A stretch of DNA of 64,000 nucleotides from Paracyclopina nana (Eukaryota; Arthropoda; Copepoda; Cyclopoida; Cyclopettidae), in NCBI GenBank assembly GCA_019096065.1, contig JAGUCH010000001.1, positions 1,116,001 to 1,180,000 on the forward strand, written 5' to 3'. A model generated the notes under the pieces. That model was not told where the DNA came from. It searched no databases and saw only the letters and a program-made list of their open reading frames with translations. Positions 45,080 to 60,000 of the stretch are shown piece by piece; position 1 is the stretch's first letter, and each line of letters starts with the position of its first letter. The position numbers and the translations under genes were made by a program.

Positions 45080-48000
45080 AGCCGTCAACTTTCAGTACAT
45101 GGGCTTTACTTAGCAGCTTGTTGATACTCCTGAAATCGGCCCTTAAAATTGACTCAGCTGCCTCAAATTTTCAGCAGAGCTCAGCAAAGGCTCAAGAATG
45201 CTGAGACTGCTCTTAGCTGAAAAAAAGTACTACTGTGGACGTTTCAGGGCAGCCAAAAAACGGATTTTGTAGATCCTTGCTTAATCTACAGGTTGGGGTT
45301 GACTCAGGTACCTCAAATTATCAGCAAAACTCAGCATTGGGCCAAGAATGCTGAATCAGGTCTCAGAAGTGAGTAAATGACTCATTTTTGTATTTCCAGT
45401 TTATGCCTGTCAACTTTCAGTACATGGGCTTTACTTAGCAGCTTGTTGACACTCCTGAAATCGGCCCTTAAAATTGACTCAGCTGCCTCAAATTTTCAGC
45501 AGAGCTCAGCAAAGGCTCAAGAATGCTGAGACTGCTCTTAGCTGAAAAAAAGTACTACTGTGGACGTTTCAGGGCAGCCAAAAAACGGATTTTGTAGATC
45601 CTTGCTTAATCTACAGGTTGGGGTTGACTCAGGTACCTCAAATTATCAGCAAAACTCAGCATTGGGCCAAGAATGCTGAGTCAGGTCTCAGAAGTGAGTA
45701 AATGATTCATTTTTGTATTTCCAGTTTATGCCTGTCAACTTTCAGTACATGGGCTTTACTTAGCAGCTTGTTGACACTCCTGAAATCGGCCCTTAAAATT
45801 GACTCAGCTGCCTCAAATTTTCAGCAGAGCTCAGCAAAGGCTCAAGAATGCTGAGACTGCTCTTAGCTGAAAAAAAGTACTACTGTGGACGTTTCAGGGC
45901 AGCCAAAAAACGGATTTTGTAGATCCTTGCTTAATCTACAGGTTGGGGTTGACTCAGGTACCTCAAATTATCAGCAAAACTCAGCATTGGGCCAAGAATG
46001 CTGAATCAGGTCTCAGAAGTGAGTAAATGACTCATTTTTGTATTTCCAGTTTATGCCTGTCAACTTTCAGTACATGGGCTTTACTTAGCAGCTTGTTGAC
46101 ACTCCTGAAATCGGCCCTTAAAATTGACTCAGCTGCCTCAAATTTTCAGCAGAGCTCAGCAAAGGCTCAAGAATGCTGAGACTGCTCTTAGCTGAAAAAA
46201 AGTACTACTGTGGACGTTTCAGGGCAGCCAAAAAACGGATTTTGTAGATCCTTGCTTAATCTACAGGTTGGGGTTGACTCAGGTACCTCAAATTCTCAGC
46301 AAAACTCAGCATTGGGCCAAGAATGCTGAATCAGGTCTCAGAAGTGAGTAAATGACTCATTTTTGTATTTCCATTTTATGCCTGTCAACTTTCAGTACAT
46401 GGGCTTTACTTAGCAGCTTGTTGATACTCCTGAAATCGGCCCTTAAAATTGACTCAGCTGCCTCAAATTTTCAGCAGAGCTCAGCAAAGGCTCAAGAATG
46501 CTGAGACTGCTCTTAGCTGAAAAAAAGTACTACTGTGGACGTTTCAGGGCAGCCAAAAAATGGATTTTGTAGATCCTTGCTTAATCTACAGGTTGGGGTT
46601 GACTCAGGTACCTCAAATTATCAGCAAAACTCAGCATTGGGCCAAGAATGCTGAATCAGGTCTCAGAAGTGAGTAAATGACTCATTTTTGTATTTCCAGT
46701 TTATGCCTGTCAACTTTCAGTACATGGGCTTTACTTAGCAGCTTGTTGATACTCCTGAAATCGGCCCTTAAAATTGACTCAGCTGCCTCAAATTTTCAGC
46801 AGAGCTCAGCAAAGGCTCAAGAATGCTGAGACTGCTCTTAGCTGAAAAAAAGTACTACTGTGGATGTTTCAGGGCAGCCAAAAAACGGATTTTGTAGATC
46901 CTTGCTTAATCTACAGGTTGGGGTTGACTCAGGTACCTCAAATTATCAGCAAAACTCAGCATTGGGCCAAGAATGCTGAATCAGGTCTCAGAAGTGAGTA
47001 AATGACTCATTTTTGTATTTCCAGTTTATGCCTGTCAACTTTCAGTACATGGGCTTTACTTAGCAGCTTGTTGACACTCCTGAAATCGGCCCTTAAAATT
47101 GACTCAGCTGCCTCAAATTTTCAGCAGAGCTCAGCAAAGGCTCAAGAATGCTGAGACTGCTCTTAGCTGAAAAAAAGTACTACTGTGGACGTTTCAGGGC
47201 AGCCAAAAAACGGATTTTGTAGATCCTTGCTTAATCTACAGGTTGGGGTTGACTCAGGTACCTCAAATTATCAGCAAAACTCAGCATTGGGCCAAGAATG
47301 CTGAATCAGGTCTCAGAAGTGAGTAAATGACTCATTTTTGTATTTCCAGTTTATGCCTGTCAACTTTCAGTACATGGGCTTTACTTAGCAGCTTGTTGAC
47401 ACTCCTGAAATCGGCCCTTAAAATTGACTCAGCTGCCTCAAATTTTCAGCAGAGCTCAGCAAAGGCTCAAGAATGCTGAGACTGCTCTTAGCTGAAAAAA
47501 AGTGCTGCTGTGGACGTTTCAGGGCAGCCAAAAAACGGATTTTGTAGATCCTTGCTTAATCTACAGGTTGGGGTTGACTCAGGTACCTCAAATTATCAGC
47601 AAAACTCAGCATTGGGCCAAGAATGCTGAATCAGGTCTCAGAAGTGAGTAAATGACTCATTTTTGTATTTCCATTTTATGCCTGTCAACTTTCAGTACAT
47701 GGGCTTTACTTAGCAGCTTGTTGACACTCCTGAAATCGGCCCTTAAAATTGACTCAGCTGCCTCAAATTTTCAGCAGAGCTCAGCAAAGGCTCAAGAATG
47801 CTGAGACTGCTCTTAGCTGAAAAAAAGTACTACTGTGGACGTTTCAGGGCAGCCAAAAAACGGATTTTGTAGATCCTTGCTTAATCTACAGGTTGGGGTT
47901 GACTCAGGTACCTCAAATTCTCAGCAAAACTCAGCATTGGGCCAAGAATGCTGAGTCAGGTCTCAGAAGTGAGTAAATGACTCATTTTTGTATTTCCAGT

Positions 48001-51000
48001 TTATGCCTGTCAACTTTCAGTACATGGGCTTTACTTAGCAGCTTGTTGATACTCCTGAAATCGGCCCTTAAAATTGACTCAGCTGCCTCAAATTTTCAGC
48101 AGAGCTCAGCAAAGGCTCAAGAATGCTGAGACTGCTCTTAGCTGAAAAAAAGTACTACTGTGGACGTTTCAGGGCAGCCAAAAAACGGATTTTGTAGATC
48201 CTTGCTTAATCTACAGGTTGGGGTTGACTCAGGTACCTCAAATTCTCAGCAAAACTCAGCATTGGGCCAAGAATGCTGAGTCAGGTCTCAGAAGTGAGTA
48301 AATGACTCATTTTTGTATTTCCAGTTTATGCCTGTCAACTTTCAGTACATGGGCTTTACTTAGCAGCTTGTTGATACTCCTGAAATCGGCCCTTAAAATT
48401 GACTCAGCTGCCTCAAATTTTCAGCAGAGCTCAGCAAAGGCTCAAGAATGCTGAGACTGCTCTTAGCTGAAAAAAAGTACTACTGTGGACGTTTCAGGGC
48501 AGCCAAAAAATGGATTTTGTAGATCCTTGCTTAATCTACAGGTTGGGGTTGACTCAGGTACCTCAAATTCTCAGCAAAACTCAGCATTGGGCCAAGAATG
48601 CTGAATCAGGTCTCAGAAGTGAGTAAATGACTCATTTTTGTATTTCCATTTTATGCCTGTCAACTTTCAGTACATGGGCTTTACTTAGCAGCTTGTTGAT
48701 ACTCCTGAAATCGGCCCTTAAAATTGACTCAGCTGCCTCAAATTTTCAGCAGAGCTCAGCAAAGGCTCAAGAATGCTGAGACTGCTCTTAGCTGAAAAAA
48801 AGTACTACTGTGGACGTTTCAGGGCAGCCAAAAAACGGATTTTGTAGATCCTTGCTTAATCTACAGGTTGGGGTTGACTCAGGTACCTCAAATTCTCAGC
48901 AAAACTCAGCATTGGGCCAAGAATGCTGAGTCAGGTCTCAGAAGTGAGTAAATGACTCATTTTTGTATTTCCAGTGTATGCCTGTCAACTTTCAGTACAT
49001 GGGCTTTACTTAGCAGCTTGTTGATACACCTGAAATCGGCCCTTAAAATTGACTCAGCTGCCTCAAATTTTCAGCAGAGCTCAGCAAAGGCTCAAGAATG
49101 CTGAGACTGCTCTTAGCTGAAAAAAAGTACTACTGTGGACGTTTCAGGGCAGCCAAAAAATGGATTTTGTAGATCCTTGCTTAATCTACAGGTTGGGGTT
49201 GACTCAGGTACCTCAAATTCTCAGCAAAACTCAGCATTGGGCCAAGAATGCTGAGTCAGGTCTCAGAAGTGAGTAAATGACTCATTTTTGTATTTCCAGT
49301 TTATGCCTGTCAACTTTCAGTACATGGGCTTTACTTAGCAGCTTGTTGATACTCCTGAAATCGGCCCTTAAAATTGACTCAGCTGCCTCAAATTTTCAGC
49401 AGAGCTCAGCAAAGGCTCAAGAATGCTGAGACTGCTCTTAGCTGAAAAAAAGTACTACTGTGGACGTTTCAGGGCAGCCAAAAAACGGATTTTGTAGATC
49501 CTTGCTTAATCTACAGGTTGGGGTTGACTCAGGTACCTCAAATTCTCAGCAAAACTCAGCATTGGGTCAAGAATGCTGAGTCAGGTCTCAGAAGTGAGTA
49601 AATGACTCATTTTAGTATTTCCATTTTATGCTTGTCAACACTCAGTACATGGGCAGTAGCTAGCAGTTTGTTGATACTCCTGAAATCGGCCCTAAAAATT
49701 GACTCAGCTGCCTCAAATTTTCAGCAGAGCTCAGCAAAGGGTCAAGAATGCTGAGATTGCTCTTAGCTGAAAAAAAGTACTACTGTGGACGTTTCAGGGA
49801 AGCCAAAAAACGGTTTTTGTAGATCCTTGCTGAATCTACAGGTTGGGGTTGACTCAGGTGCCTCAAATTTTCATCAAAACTCAGCATTGGGTCAAGAATG
49901 CTGAGTCAGGTCTCAGAAGTGAGTAAATGACTCATTTTAGTATTTCCATTTTATGCTTGTCAACATTCAGTACATGGGCAGTAGCTAGCAGTTTGTTGAT
50001 ACTCCTGAAATCGGCCCTAAAAATTGACTCAGCTGCCTCAAATTTTCAGCAGAGCTCAGCAAAGGGTCAAGAATGCTGAGACTGCTCTTAGCTGAAAAAA
50101 AGTACTACTGTGGGCGTTTCAGGGCAGCCAAAAAACGGTTTTTGTAGATCCTTGCTGAATCTACAGGTTGGGGTTGACTCAGGTGCCTCAAATTTTCAGC
50201 AGAGCTCAGCATTGGGTCAAGAATGCTGAGTCAGGTCTCAGAAGTGAGTAAATGACTCATTTTTGTATTTCCATTTTATGCTTGTCAACATTCAGTACAT
50301 GGGCAGTAGCTAGCAGTTTGTTGATATTCCTGAAATCGGCCCTTAAAGTTGACTCAGCTGCCTCAAATTTTCAGCAGAGCTCAGCAAAGGGTCAAGAATG
50401 CTGAGACTGCTCTTAGCTGAAAAAAAGTACTACTGTGGGCGTTTCAGGGCAGCCAAAAAACGGTTTTTGTAGATCCTTGCTGAATCTACAGGTTGGGGTT
50501 GACTCAGGTGCCTCAAATTTTCAGCAAAACTCAGCATTGGGTCAAGAATGCTGAGTCAGGTCTCAGAAGTGAGTAAATGACTCATTTTAGTATTTCCATT
50601 TTATGCTTGTCAACATTCAGTACATGGGCAGTAGCTAGCAGTTTGTTGATACCCTGAAATCGGCCCTAAAAATTGACTCAGCTGCCTCAAATTTTCAGCA
50701 GAGCTCAGCAAAGGGTTAAGAATGCTGAGACTGCTCTTAGCTGAAAAAAAGTACTACTGTGGGCGTTTCAGGGCAGCCAAAAAACGGTTTTTGTAGATCC
50801 TTGCTGAATCTACAGGTTGGGGTTGACTCAGGTGCCTCAAATTTTCAGCAGAGCTCAGCATTGGGTCAAGAATGCTGAGTCAGGTCTCAGAAGTGAGTAA
50901 ATGACTCATTTTTGTATTTCCATTTTATGCTTGTCAACATTCAGTACATGGGCAGTAGCTAGCAGTTTGTTGATACTCCTGAAATCGGCCCTAAAATTGA

Positions 51001-54000
51001 CTCAGCTGCCTCAAATTTTCAGCAGAGCTCAGCAAAGGGTCAAGAATGCTGAGACTGCTCTTAGCTGAAAAAAAGTACTACTGTGGGCGTTTCAGGGCAG
51101 CCAAAAAACGGTTTTTGTAGATCCTTGCTGAATCTACAGGTTGGGGTTGACTCAGGTGCCTAAAATTTTCAGCAAGGCTCAGCATTGGGTCAAGAATGCT
51201 GAGTCAGGTCTCAGAAGTGAGTAAATGACTCATTTTAGTATTTCCATTTTATGCTTGTCAACACTCAGTACATGGGCAGTAGCTAGCAGTTTGTTGATAC
51301 TCCTGAAATCGGCCCTAAAAATTGACTCAGCTGCCTCAAATTTTCAGCAGAGCTCAGCAAAGGGTCAAGAATGCTGAGATTGCTCTTAGCTGAAAAAAAG
51401 TACTACTGTGGGCGTTTCAGGGCAGCCAGAAAACGGTTTTTGTAGATCCTTGCTGAATCTACAGGTTGGGGTTGACTCAGGTGCCTCAAATTTTCAGCAA
51501 AACTCAGCATTGGGTCAAGAATGCTGAGTCAGGTCTCAGAAGTGAGTAAATGACTCATTTTTGTATTTCCATTTTATGCTTGTCAACATTCAGTACATGG
51601 GCAGTAGCTAGCAGTTTGTTGATACCCTGAAATCGGCTCCTAAAATTGACTCAGCTGCCTCAAATTTTCAGCAGAGCTCAGCAAAGGGTTAAGAATGCTG
51701 AGACTGCTCTTAGCTGAAAAAAGTACTACTGTGGGCGTTTCAGGGCAGCCAAAAAACGGTTTTTGTAGATCCTTGCTGAATCTACAGGTTGGGGTTGACT
51801 CAGGTGCCTAAAATTTTCAGCAGAGCTCAGCATTGGGTCAAGAATGCTGAGTCAGGTCTCAGAAGTGAGTAAATGACTCATTTTTGTATTTCCATTTTAT
51901 GCTTGTCAACATTCAGTACATGGGCAGTAGATAGCAGTTTGTTGATACTCCTGAAATCGGCCCTAAAAATTGACTCAGCTGCCTCAAATTTTCATCAGAG
52001 CTCAGCAAAGGGTCAAGAATGCTGAGACTGCTCTTAGCTGAAAAAAAGTACTACTGTGGGCGTTTCAGGGCAGCCAAAAAACGGTTTTTGTAGATCCTTG
52101 CTGAATCTACAGGTTGGGGTTGACTCAGGTGCCTCAAATTTTCAGCAGAGCTCAGCATTGGGTCAAGAATGCTGAGTCAGGTCTCAGAAGTGAGTAAATG
52201 ACTCATTTTAGTATTTCCATTTTATGCTTGTCAACACTCAGTACATGGGCAGTAGCTAGCAGTTTGTTGATACTCCTGAAATCGGCCCTAAAAATTGACT
52301 CAGCTGCCTCAAATTTTCAGCAGAGCTCAGCAAAGGGTCAAGAATGCTGAGATTGCTCTTAGCTGAAAAAAAGTACTACTGTGGGCGTTTCAGGGCAGCC
52401 AGAAAACGGTTTTTGTAGATCCTTGCTGAATCTACAGGTTGGGGTTGACTCAGGTGCCTCAAATTTTCAGCAAAACTCAGCATTGGGTCAAGAATGCTGA
52501 GTCAGGTCTCAGAAGTGAGTAAATGACTCATTTTTGTATTTCCATTTTATGCTTGTCAACATTCAGTACATGGGCAGTAGCTAGCAGTTTGTTGATACTC
52601 CTGAAATCGGCCCTAAAAATTGACTCAGCTGCCTCAAATTTTCAGCAGAGCTCAGCAAAGGGTCAAGAATGCTGAGACTGCTCAAAGCTGAAAAAAAGTA
52701 CTACTGTGGGCGTTTCAGGGCAGCCAAAAAACGGTTTTTGTAGATCCTTGCTGAATCTACAGGTTGGGGTTGACTCAGGTGCCTCAAATTTTCAGCAGAG
52801 CTCAGCATTGGGTCAAGAATGCTGAGTCAGGTCTCAGAAGTGAGTAAATGACTCATTTTTGTATTTCCATTTTATGCTTGTCAACATTCAGTACATGGGC
52901 AGTAGCTAGCAGTTTGTTGATACTCCTGAAATCGGCCCTAAAAATTGACTCAGCTGCCTCAAATTTTCAGCAGAGCTCAGCAAAGGGTCAAGAATGCTGA
53001 GACTGCTCTTAGCTGAAAAAAAGTACTACTGTGGGCGTTTCAGGGCAGCCAAAAAACGGTTTTTGTAGATCCTTGCTGAATCTACAGGTTGGGGTTGACT
53101 CAGGTGCCTCAAATTTTCAGCAAAACTCAGCATTGGGTCAAGAATGCTGAGTCAGGTCTCAGAAGTGAGTAAATGACTCATTTTAGTATTTCCATTTTAT
53201 GCTTGTCAACACTCAGTACATGGGCAGTAGCTAGCAGTTTGTTGATACTCCTGAAATCGGCCCTAAAAATTGACTCAGCTGCCTCAAATTTTCAGCAGAG
53301 CTCAGCAAAGGGTTAAGAATGCTGAGACTGCTCTTAGCTGAAAAAAAGTACTACTGTGGGCGTTTCAGGGCAGCCAAAAAACGGTTTTTGTAGATCCTTG
53401 CTTAATCTACAGGTTGGGGTTGACTCAGGTACCTCAAATTCTCAGCAAAACTCAGCATTGGGCCAAGAATGCTGAGTCAGGTCTCAGAAGTGAGTAAATG
53501 ACTCATTTTTGTATTTCCAGTGTATGCCTGTCAACTTTCAGTACATGGGCTTTACTTAGCAGCTTGTTGATACACCTGAAATCGGCCCTTAAAATTGACT
53601 CAGCTGCCTCAAATTTTCAGCAGAGCTCAGCAAAGGCTCAAGAATGCTGAGACTGCTCTTAGCTGAAAAAAAGTACTACTGTGGACGTTTCAGGGCAGCC
53701 AAAAAATGGATTTTGTAGATCCTTGCTTAATCTACAGGTTGGGGTTGACTCAGGTACCTCAAATTCTCAGCAAAACTCAGCATTGGGCCAAGAATGCTGA
53801 GTCAGGTCTCAGAAGTGAGTAAATGACTCATTTTTGTATTTCCAGTTTATGCCTGTCAACTTTCAGTACATGGGCTTTACTTAGCAGCTTGTTGATACTC
53901 CTGAAATCGGCCCTTAAAATTGACTCAGCTGCCTCAAATTTTCAGCAGAGCTCAGCAAAGGCTCAAGAATGCTGAGACTGCTCTTAGCTGAAAAAAAGTA

Positions 54001-57000
54001 CTACTGTGGACGTTTCAGGGCAGCCAAAAAACGGATTTTGTAGATCCTTGCTTAATCTACAGGTTGGGGTTGACTCAGGTACCTCAAATTCTCAGCAAAA
54101 CTCAGCATTGGGTCAAGAATGCTGAGTCAGGTCTCAGAAGTGAGTAAATGACTCATTTTAGTATTTCCATTTTATGCTTGTCAACACTCAGTACATGGGC
54201 AGTAGCTAGCAGTTTGTTGATACTCCTGAAATCGGCCCTAAAAATTGACTCAGCTGCCTCAAATTTTCAGCAGAGCTCAGCAAAGGGTCAAGAATGCTGA
54301 GATTGCTCTTAGCTGAAAAAAAGTACTACTGTGGACGTTTCAGGGAAGCCAAAAAACGGTTTTTGTAGATCCTTGCTGAATCTACAGGTTGGGGTTGACT
54401 CAGGTGCCTCAAATTTTTCATCAAAACTCAGCATTGGGTCAAGAATGCTGAGTCAGGTCTCAGAAGTGAGTAAATGACTCATTTTAGTATTTCCATTTTA
54501 TGCTTGTCAACATTCAGTACATGGGCAGTAGCTAGCAGTTTGTTGATACTCCTGAAATCGGCCCTAAAAATTGACTCAGCTGCCTCAAATTTTCAGCAGA
54601 GCTCAGCAAAGGGTTAAGAATGCTGAGACTGCTCTTAGCTGAAAAAAGTACTACTGTGGGCGTTTCAGGGCAGCCAAAAAACGGTTTTTGTAGATCCTTG
54701 CTGAATCTACAGGTTGGGGTTGACTCAGGTGCCTCAAATTTTCAGCAGAGCTCAGCATTGGGTCAAGAATGCTGAGTCAGGTCTCAGAAGTGAGTAAATG
54801 ACTCATTTTTGTATTTCCATTTTATGCTTGTCAACATTCAGTACATGGGCAGTAGCTAGCAGTTTGTTGATATTCCTGAAATCGGCCCTTAAAGTTGACT
54901 CAGCTGCCTCAAATTTTCAGCAGAGCTCAGCAAAGGGTCAAGAATGCTGAGACTGCTCTTAGCTGAAAAAAAGTACTACTGTGGGCGTTTCAGGGCAGCC
55001 AAAAAACGGTTTTTGTAGATCCTTGCTGAATCTACAGGTTGGGGTTGACTCAGGTGCCTCAAATTTTCAGCAAAACTCAGCATTGGGTCAAGAATGCTGA
55101 GTCAGGTCTCAGAAGTGAGTAAATGACTCATTTTAGTATTTCCATTTTATGCTTGTCAACATTCAGTACATGGGCAGTAGCTAGCAGTTTGTTGATACCC
55201 TGAAATCGGCCCTAAAAATTGACTCAGCTGCCTCAAATTTTCAGCAGAGCTCAGCAAAGGGTTAAGAATGCTGAGACTGCTCTTAGCTGAAAAAAAGTAC
55301 TACTGTGGGCGTTTCAGGGCAGCCAAAAAACGGTTTTTGTAGATCCTTGCTGAATCTACAGGTTGGGGTTGACTCAGGTGCCTCAAATTTTCAGCAGAGC
55401 TCAGCATTGGGTCAAGAATGCTGAGTCAGGTCTCAGAAGTGAGTAAATGACTCATTTTTGTATTTCCATTTTATGCTTGTCAACATTCAGTACATGGGCA
55501 GTAGCTAGCAGTTTGTTGATACTCCTGAAATCGGCCCTAAAAATTGACTCAGCTGCCTCAAATTTTCAGCAGAGCTCAGCAAAGGGTCAAGAATGCTGAG
55601 ACTGCTCTTAGCTGAAAAAAAGTACTACTGTGGGCGTTTCAGGGCAGCCAAAAAACGGTTTTTGTAGATCCTTGCTGAATCTACAGGTTGGGGTTGACTC
55701 AGGTGCCTAAAATTTTCAGCAAGGCTCAGCATTGGGTCAAGAATGCTGAGTCAGGTCTCAGAAGTGAGTAAATGACTCATTTTAGTATTTCCATTTTATG
55801 CTTGTCAACACTCAGTACATGGGCAGTAGCTAGCAGTTTGTTGATACTCCTGAAATCGGCCCTAAAAATTGACTCAGCTGCCTCAAATTTTCAGCAGAGC
55901 TCAGCAAAGGGTCAAGAATGCTGAGATTGCTCTTAGCTGAAAAAAAGTACTACTGTGGGCGTTTCAGGGCAGCCAGAAAACGGTTTTTGTAGATCCTTGC
56001 TGAATCTACAGGTTGGGGTTGACTCAGGTGCCTCAAATTTTCAGCAAAACTCAGCATTGGGTCAAGAATGCTGAGTCAGGTCTCAGAAGTGAGTAAATGA
56101 CTCATTTTTGTATTTCCATTTTATGCTTGTCAACATTCAGTACATGGGCAGTAGCTAGCAGTTTGTTGATACCCTGAAATCGGCCCTAAAAATTGACTCA
56201 GCTGCCTCAAATTTTCAGCAGAGCTCAGCAAAGGGTTAAGAATGCTGAGACTGCTCTTAGCTGAAAAAAAGTACTACTGTGGGCGTTTCAGGGCAGCCAA
56301 AAAACGGTTTTTGTAGATCCTTGCTGAATCTACAGGTTGGGGTTGACTCAGGTGCCTAAAATTTTCAGCAGAGCTCAGCATTGGGTCAAGAATGCTGAGT
56401 CAGGTCTCAGAAGTGAGTAAATGACTCATTTTTGTATTTCCATTTTATGCTTGTCAACATTCAGTACATGGGCAGTAGATAGCAGTTTGTTGATACTCCT
56501 GAAATCGGCCCTAAAAATTGACTCAGCTGCCTCAAATTTTCATCAGAGCTCAGCAAAGGGTCAAGAATGCTGAGACTGCTCTTAGCTGAAAAAAAGTAGA
56601 ACTGTGGGCGTTTCAGGGCAGCCAAAAAACGGTTTTTGTAGATCCTTGCTGAATCTACAGGTTGGGGTTGACTCAGGTGCCTCAAATTTTCAGCAGAGCT
56701 CAGCATTGGGTCAAGAATGCTGAGTCAGGTCTCAGAAGTGAGTAAATGACTCATTTTAGTATTTCCATTTTATGCTTGTCAACACTCAGTACATGGGCAG
56801 TAGCTAGCAGTTTGTTGATACTCCTGAAATCGGCCCTAAAAATTGACTCAGCTGCCTCAAATTTTCAGCAGAGCTCAGCAAAGGGTCAAGAATGCTGAGA
56901 TTGCTCTTAGCTGAAAAAAAGTACTACTGTGGGCGTTTCAGGGCAGCCAGAAAACGGTTTTTGTAGATCCTTGCTGAATCTACAGGTTGGGGTTGACTCA

Positions 57001-60000
57001 GGTGCCTCAAATTTTCAGCAAAACTCAGCATTGGGTCAAGAATGCTGAGTCAGGTCTCAGAAGTGAGTAAATGACTCATTTTTGTATTTCCATTTTATGC
57101 TTGTCAACATTCAGTACATGGGCAGTAGCTAGCAGTTTGTTGATACTCCTGAAATCGGCCCTAAAAATTGACTCAGCTGCCTCAAATTTTCAGCAGAGCT
57201 CAGCAAAGGGTCAAGAATGCTGAGACTGCTCAAAGCTGAAAAAAAGTACTACTGTGGGCGTTTCAGGGCAGCCAAAAAACGGTTTTTGTAGATCCTTGCT
57301 GAATCTACAGGTTGGGGTTGACTCAGGTGCCTAAAATTTTCAGCAAGGCTCAGCATTGGGTCAAGAATGCTGAGTCAGGTCTCAGAAGTGAGTAAATGAC
57401 TCATTTTAGTATTTCCATTTTATGCTTGTCAACATTCAGTACATGGGCAGTAGCTAGCAGTTTGTTGATACCCTGAAATCGGCCCTAAAAATTGACTCAG
57501 CTGCCTCAAATTTTCAGCAGAGCTCAGCAAAGGGTTAAGAATGCTGAGACTGCTCTTAGCTGAAAAAAAGTACTACTGTGGGCGTTTCAGGGCAGCCAAA
57601 AAACGGTTTTTGTAGATCCTTGCTGAATCTACAGGTTGGGGTTGACTCAGGTGCCTAAAATTTTCAGCAGAGCTCAGCATTGGGTCAAGAATGCTGAGTC
57701 AGGTCTCAGAAGTGAGTAAATGACTCATTTTTGTATTTCCATTTTATGCTTGTCAACATTCAGTACATGGGCAGTAGCTAGCAGTTTGTTGATACTCCTG
57801 AAATCGGCCCTAAAAATTGACTCAGCTGCCTCAAATTTTCATCAGAGCTCAGCAAAGGGTCAAGAATGCTGAGACTGCTCTTAGCTGAAAAAAAGTACTA
57901 CTGTGGGCGTTTCAGGGCAGCCAAAAAACGGTTTTTGTAGATCCTTGCTGAATCTACAGGTTGGGGTTGACTCAGGTGCCTCAAATTTTCAGCAGAGCTC
58001 AGCATTGGGTCAAGAATGCTGAGTCAGGTCTCAGAAGTGAGTAAATGACTCATTTTAGTATTTCCATTTTATGCTTGTCAACACTCAGTACATGGGCAGT
58101 AGCTAGCAGTTTGTTGATACTCCTGAAATCGGCCCTAAAAATTGACTCAGCTGCCTCAAATTTTCAGCAGAGCTCAGCAAAGGGTCAAGAATGCTGAGAT
58201 TGCTCTTAGCTGAAAAAAAGTACTACTGTGGGCGTTTCAGGGCAGCCAGAAAACGGTTTTTGTAGATCCTTGCTGAATCTACAGGTTGGGGTTGACTCAG
58301 GTGCCTCAAATTTTCAGCAAAACTCAGCATTGGGTCAAGAATGCTGAGTCAGGTCTCAGAAGTGAGTAAATGACTCATTTTTGTATTTCCATTTTATGCT
58401 TGTCAACATTCAGTCATGGGCAGTAGCTAGCAGTTTGTTGATACTCCTGAAATCGGCCCTAAAAATTGACTCAGCTGCCTCAAATTTTCAGCAGAGCTCA
58501 GCAAAGGGTCAAGAATGCTGAGACTGCTCTTAGCTGAAAAAAAGTACTACTGTGGGCGTTTCAGGGCAGCCAGAAAACGGTTTTTGTAGATCCTTGCTGA
58601 ATCTACAGGTTGGGGTTGACTCAGGTGCCTCAAATTTTCAGCAAGGCTCAGCATTGGGTCAAGAATGCTGAGTCAGGTCTCAGAAGTGAGTAAATGACTC
58701 ATTTTAGTATTTCCATTTTATGCTTGTCAACACTCAGTACATGGGCAGTAGCTAGCAGTTTGTTGATACTCCTGAAATCGGCCCTAAAAATTGACTCAGC
58801 TGCCTCAAATTTTCAGCAGAGCTCAGCAAAGGGTCAAGAATGCTGAGATTGCTCTTAGCTGAAAAAAAGTACTACTGTGGGCGTTTCAGGGCAGCCAGAA
58901 AACGGTTTTTGTAGATCCTTGCTGAATCTACAGGTTGGGGTTGACTCAGGTGCCTCAAATTTTCAGCAAAACTCAGCATTGGGTCAAGAATGCTGAGTCA
59001 GGTCTCAGAAGTGAGTAAATGACTCATTTTTGTATTTCCATTTTATGCTTGTCAACATTCAGTACATGGGCAGTAGCTAGCAGTTTGTTGATACCCTGAA
59101 ATCGGCCCTAAAAATTGACTCAGCTGCCTCAAATTTTCAGCAGAGCTCAGCAAAGGGTTAAGAATGCTGAGACTGCTCTTAGCTGAAAAAAAGTACTACT
59201 GTGGGCGTTTCAGGGCAGCCAGAAAACGGTTTTTGTAGATCCTTGCTGAATCTACAGGTTGGGGTTGACTCAGGTGCCTCAAATTTTCAGCAGAGCTCAG
59301 CATTGGGTCAAGAATGCTGAGTCAGGTCTCAGAAGTGAGTAAATGACTCATTTTTGTATTTCCATTTTATGCTTGTCAACATTCAGTACATGGGCAGTAG
59401 CTAGCAGTTTGTTGATACTCCTGAAATCGGCCCTAAAAATTGACTCAGCTGCCTCAAATTTTCAGCAGAGCTCAGCAAAGGGTCAAGAATGCTGAGACTG
59501 CTCTTAGCTGAAAAAAAGTACTACTGTGGGCGTTTCAGGGCAGCCAAAAAACGGTTTTTGTAGATCCTTGCTGAATCTACAGGTTGGGGTTGACTCAGGT
59601 GCCTCAAATTTTCAGCAAAACTCAGCATTGGGTCAAGAATGCTGAGTCAGGTCTCAGAAGTGAGTAAATGACTCATTTTAGTATTTCCATTTTATGCTTG
59701 TCAACACTCAGTACATGGGCAGTAGCTAGCAGTTTGTTGATACTCCTGAAATCGGCCCTAAAAATTGACTCAGCTGCCTCAAATTTTCAGCAGAGCTCAG
59801 CAAAGGGTCAAGAATGCTGAGATTGCTCTTAGCTGAAAAAAAGTACTACTGTGGGCGTTTCAGGGCAGCCAGAAAACGGTTTTTGTAGATCCTTGCTGAA
59901 TCTACAGGTTGGGGTTGACTCAGGTGCCTCAAATTTTCAGCAAAACTCAGCATTGGGTCAAGAATGCTGAGTCAGGTCTCAGAAGTGAGTAAATGACTCA

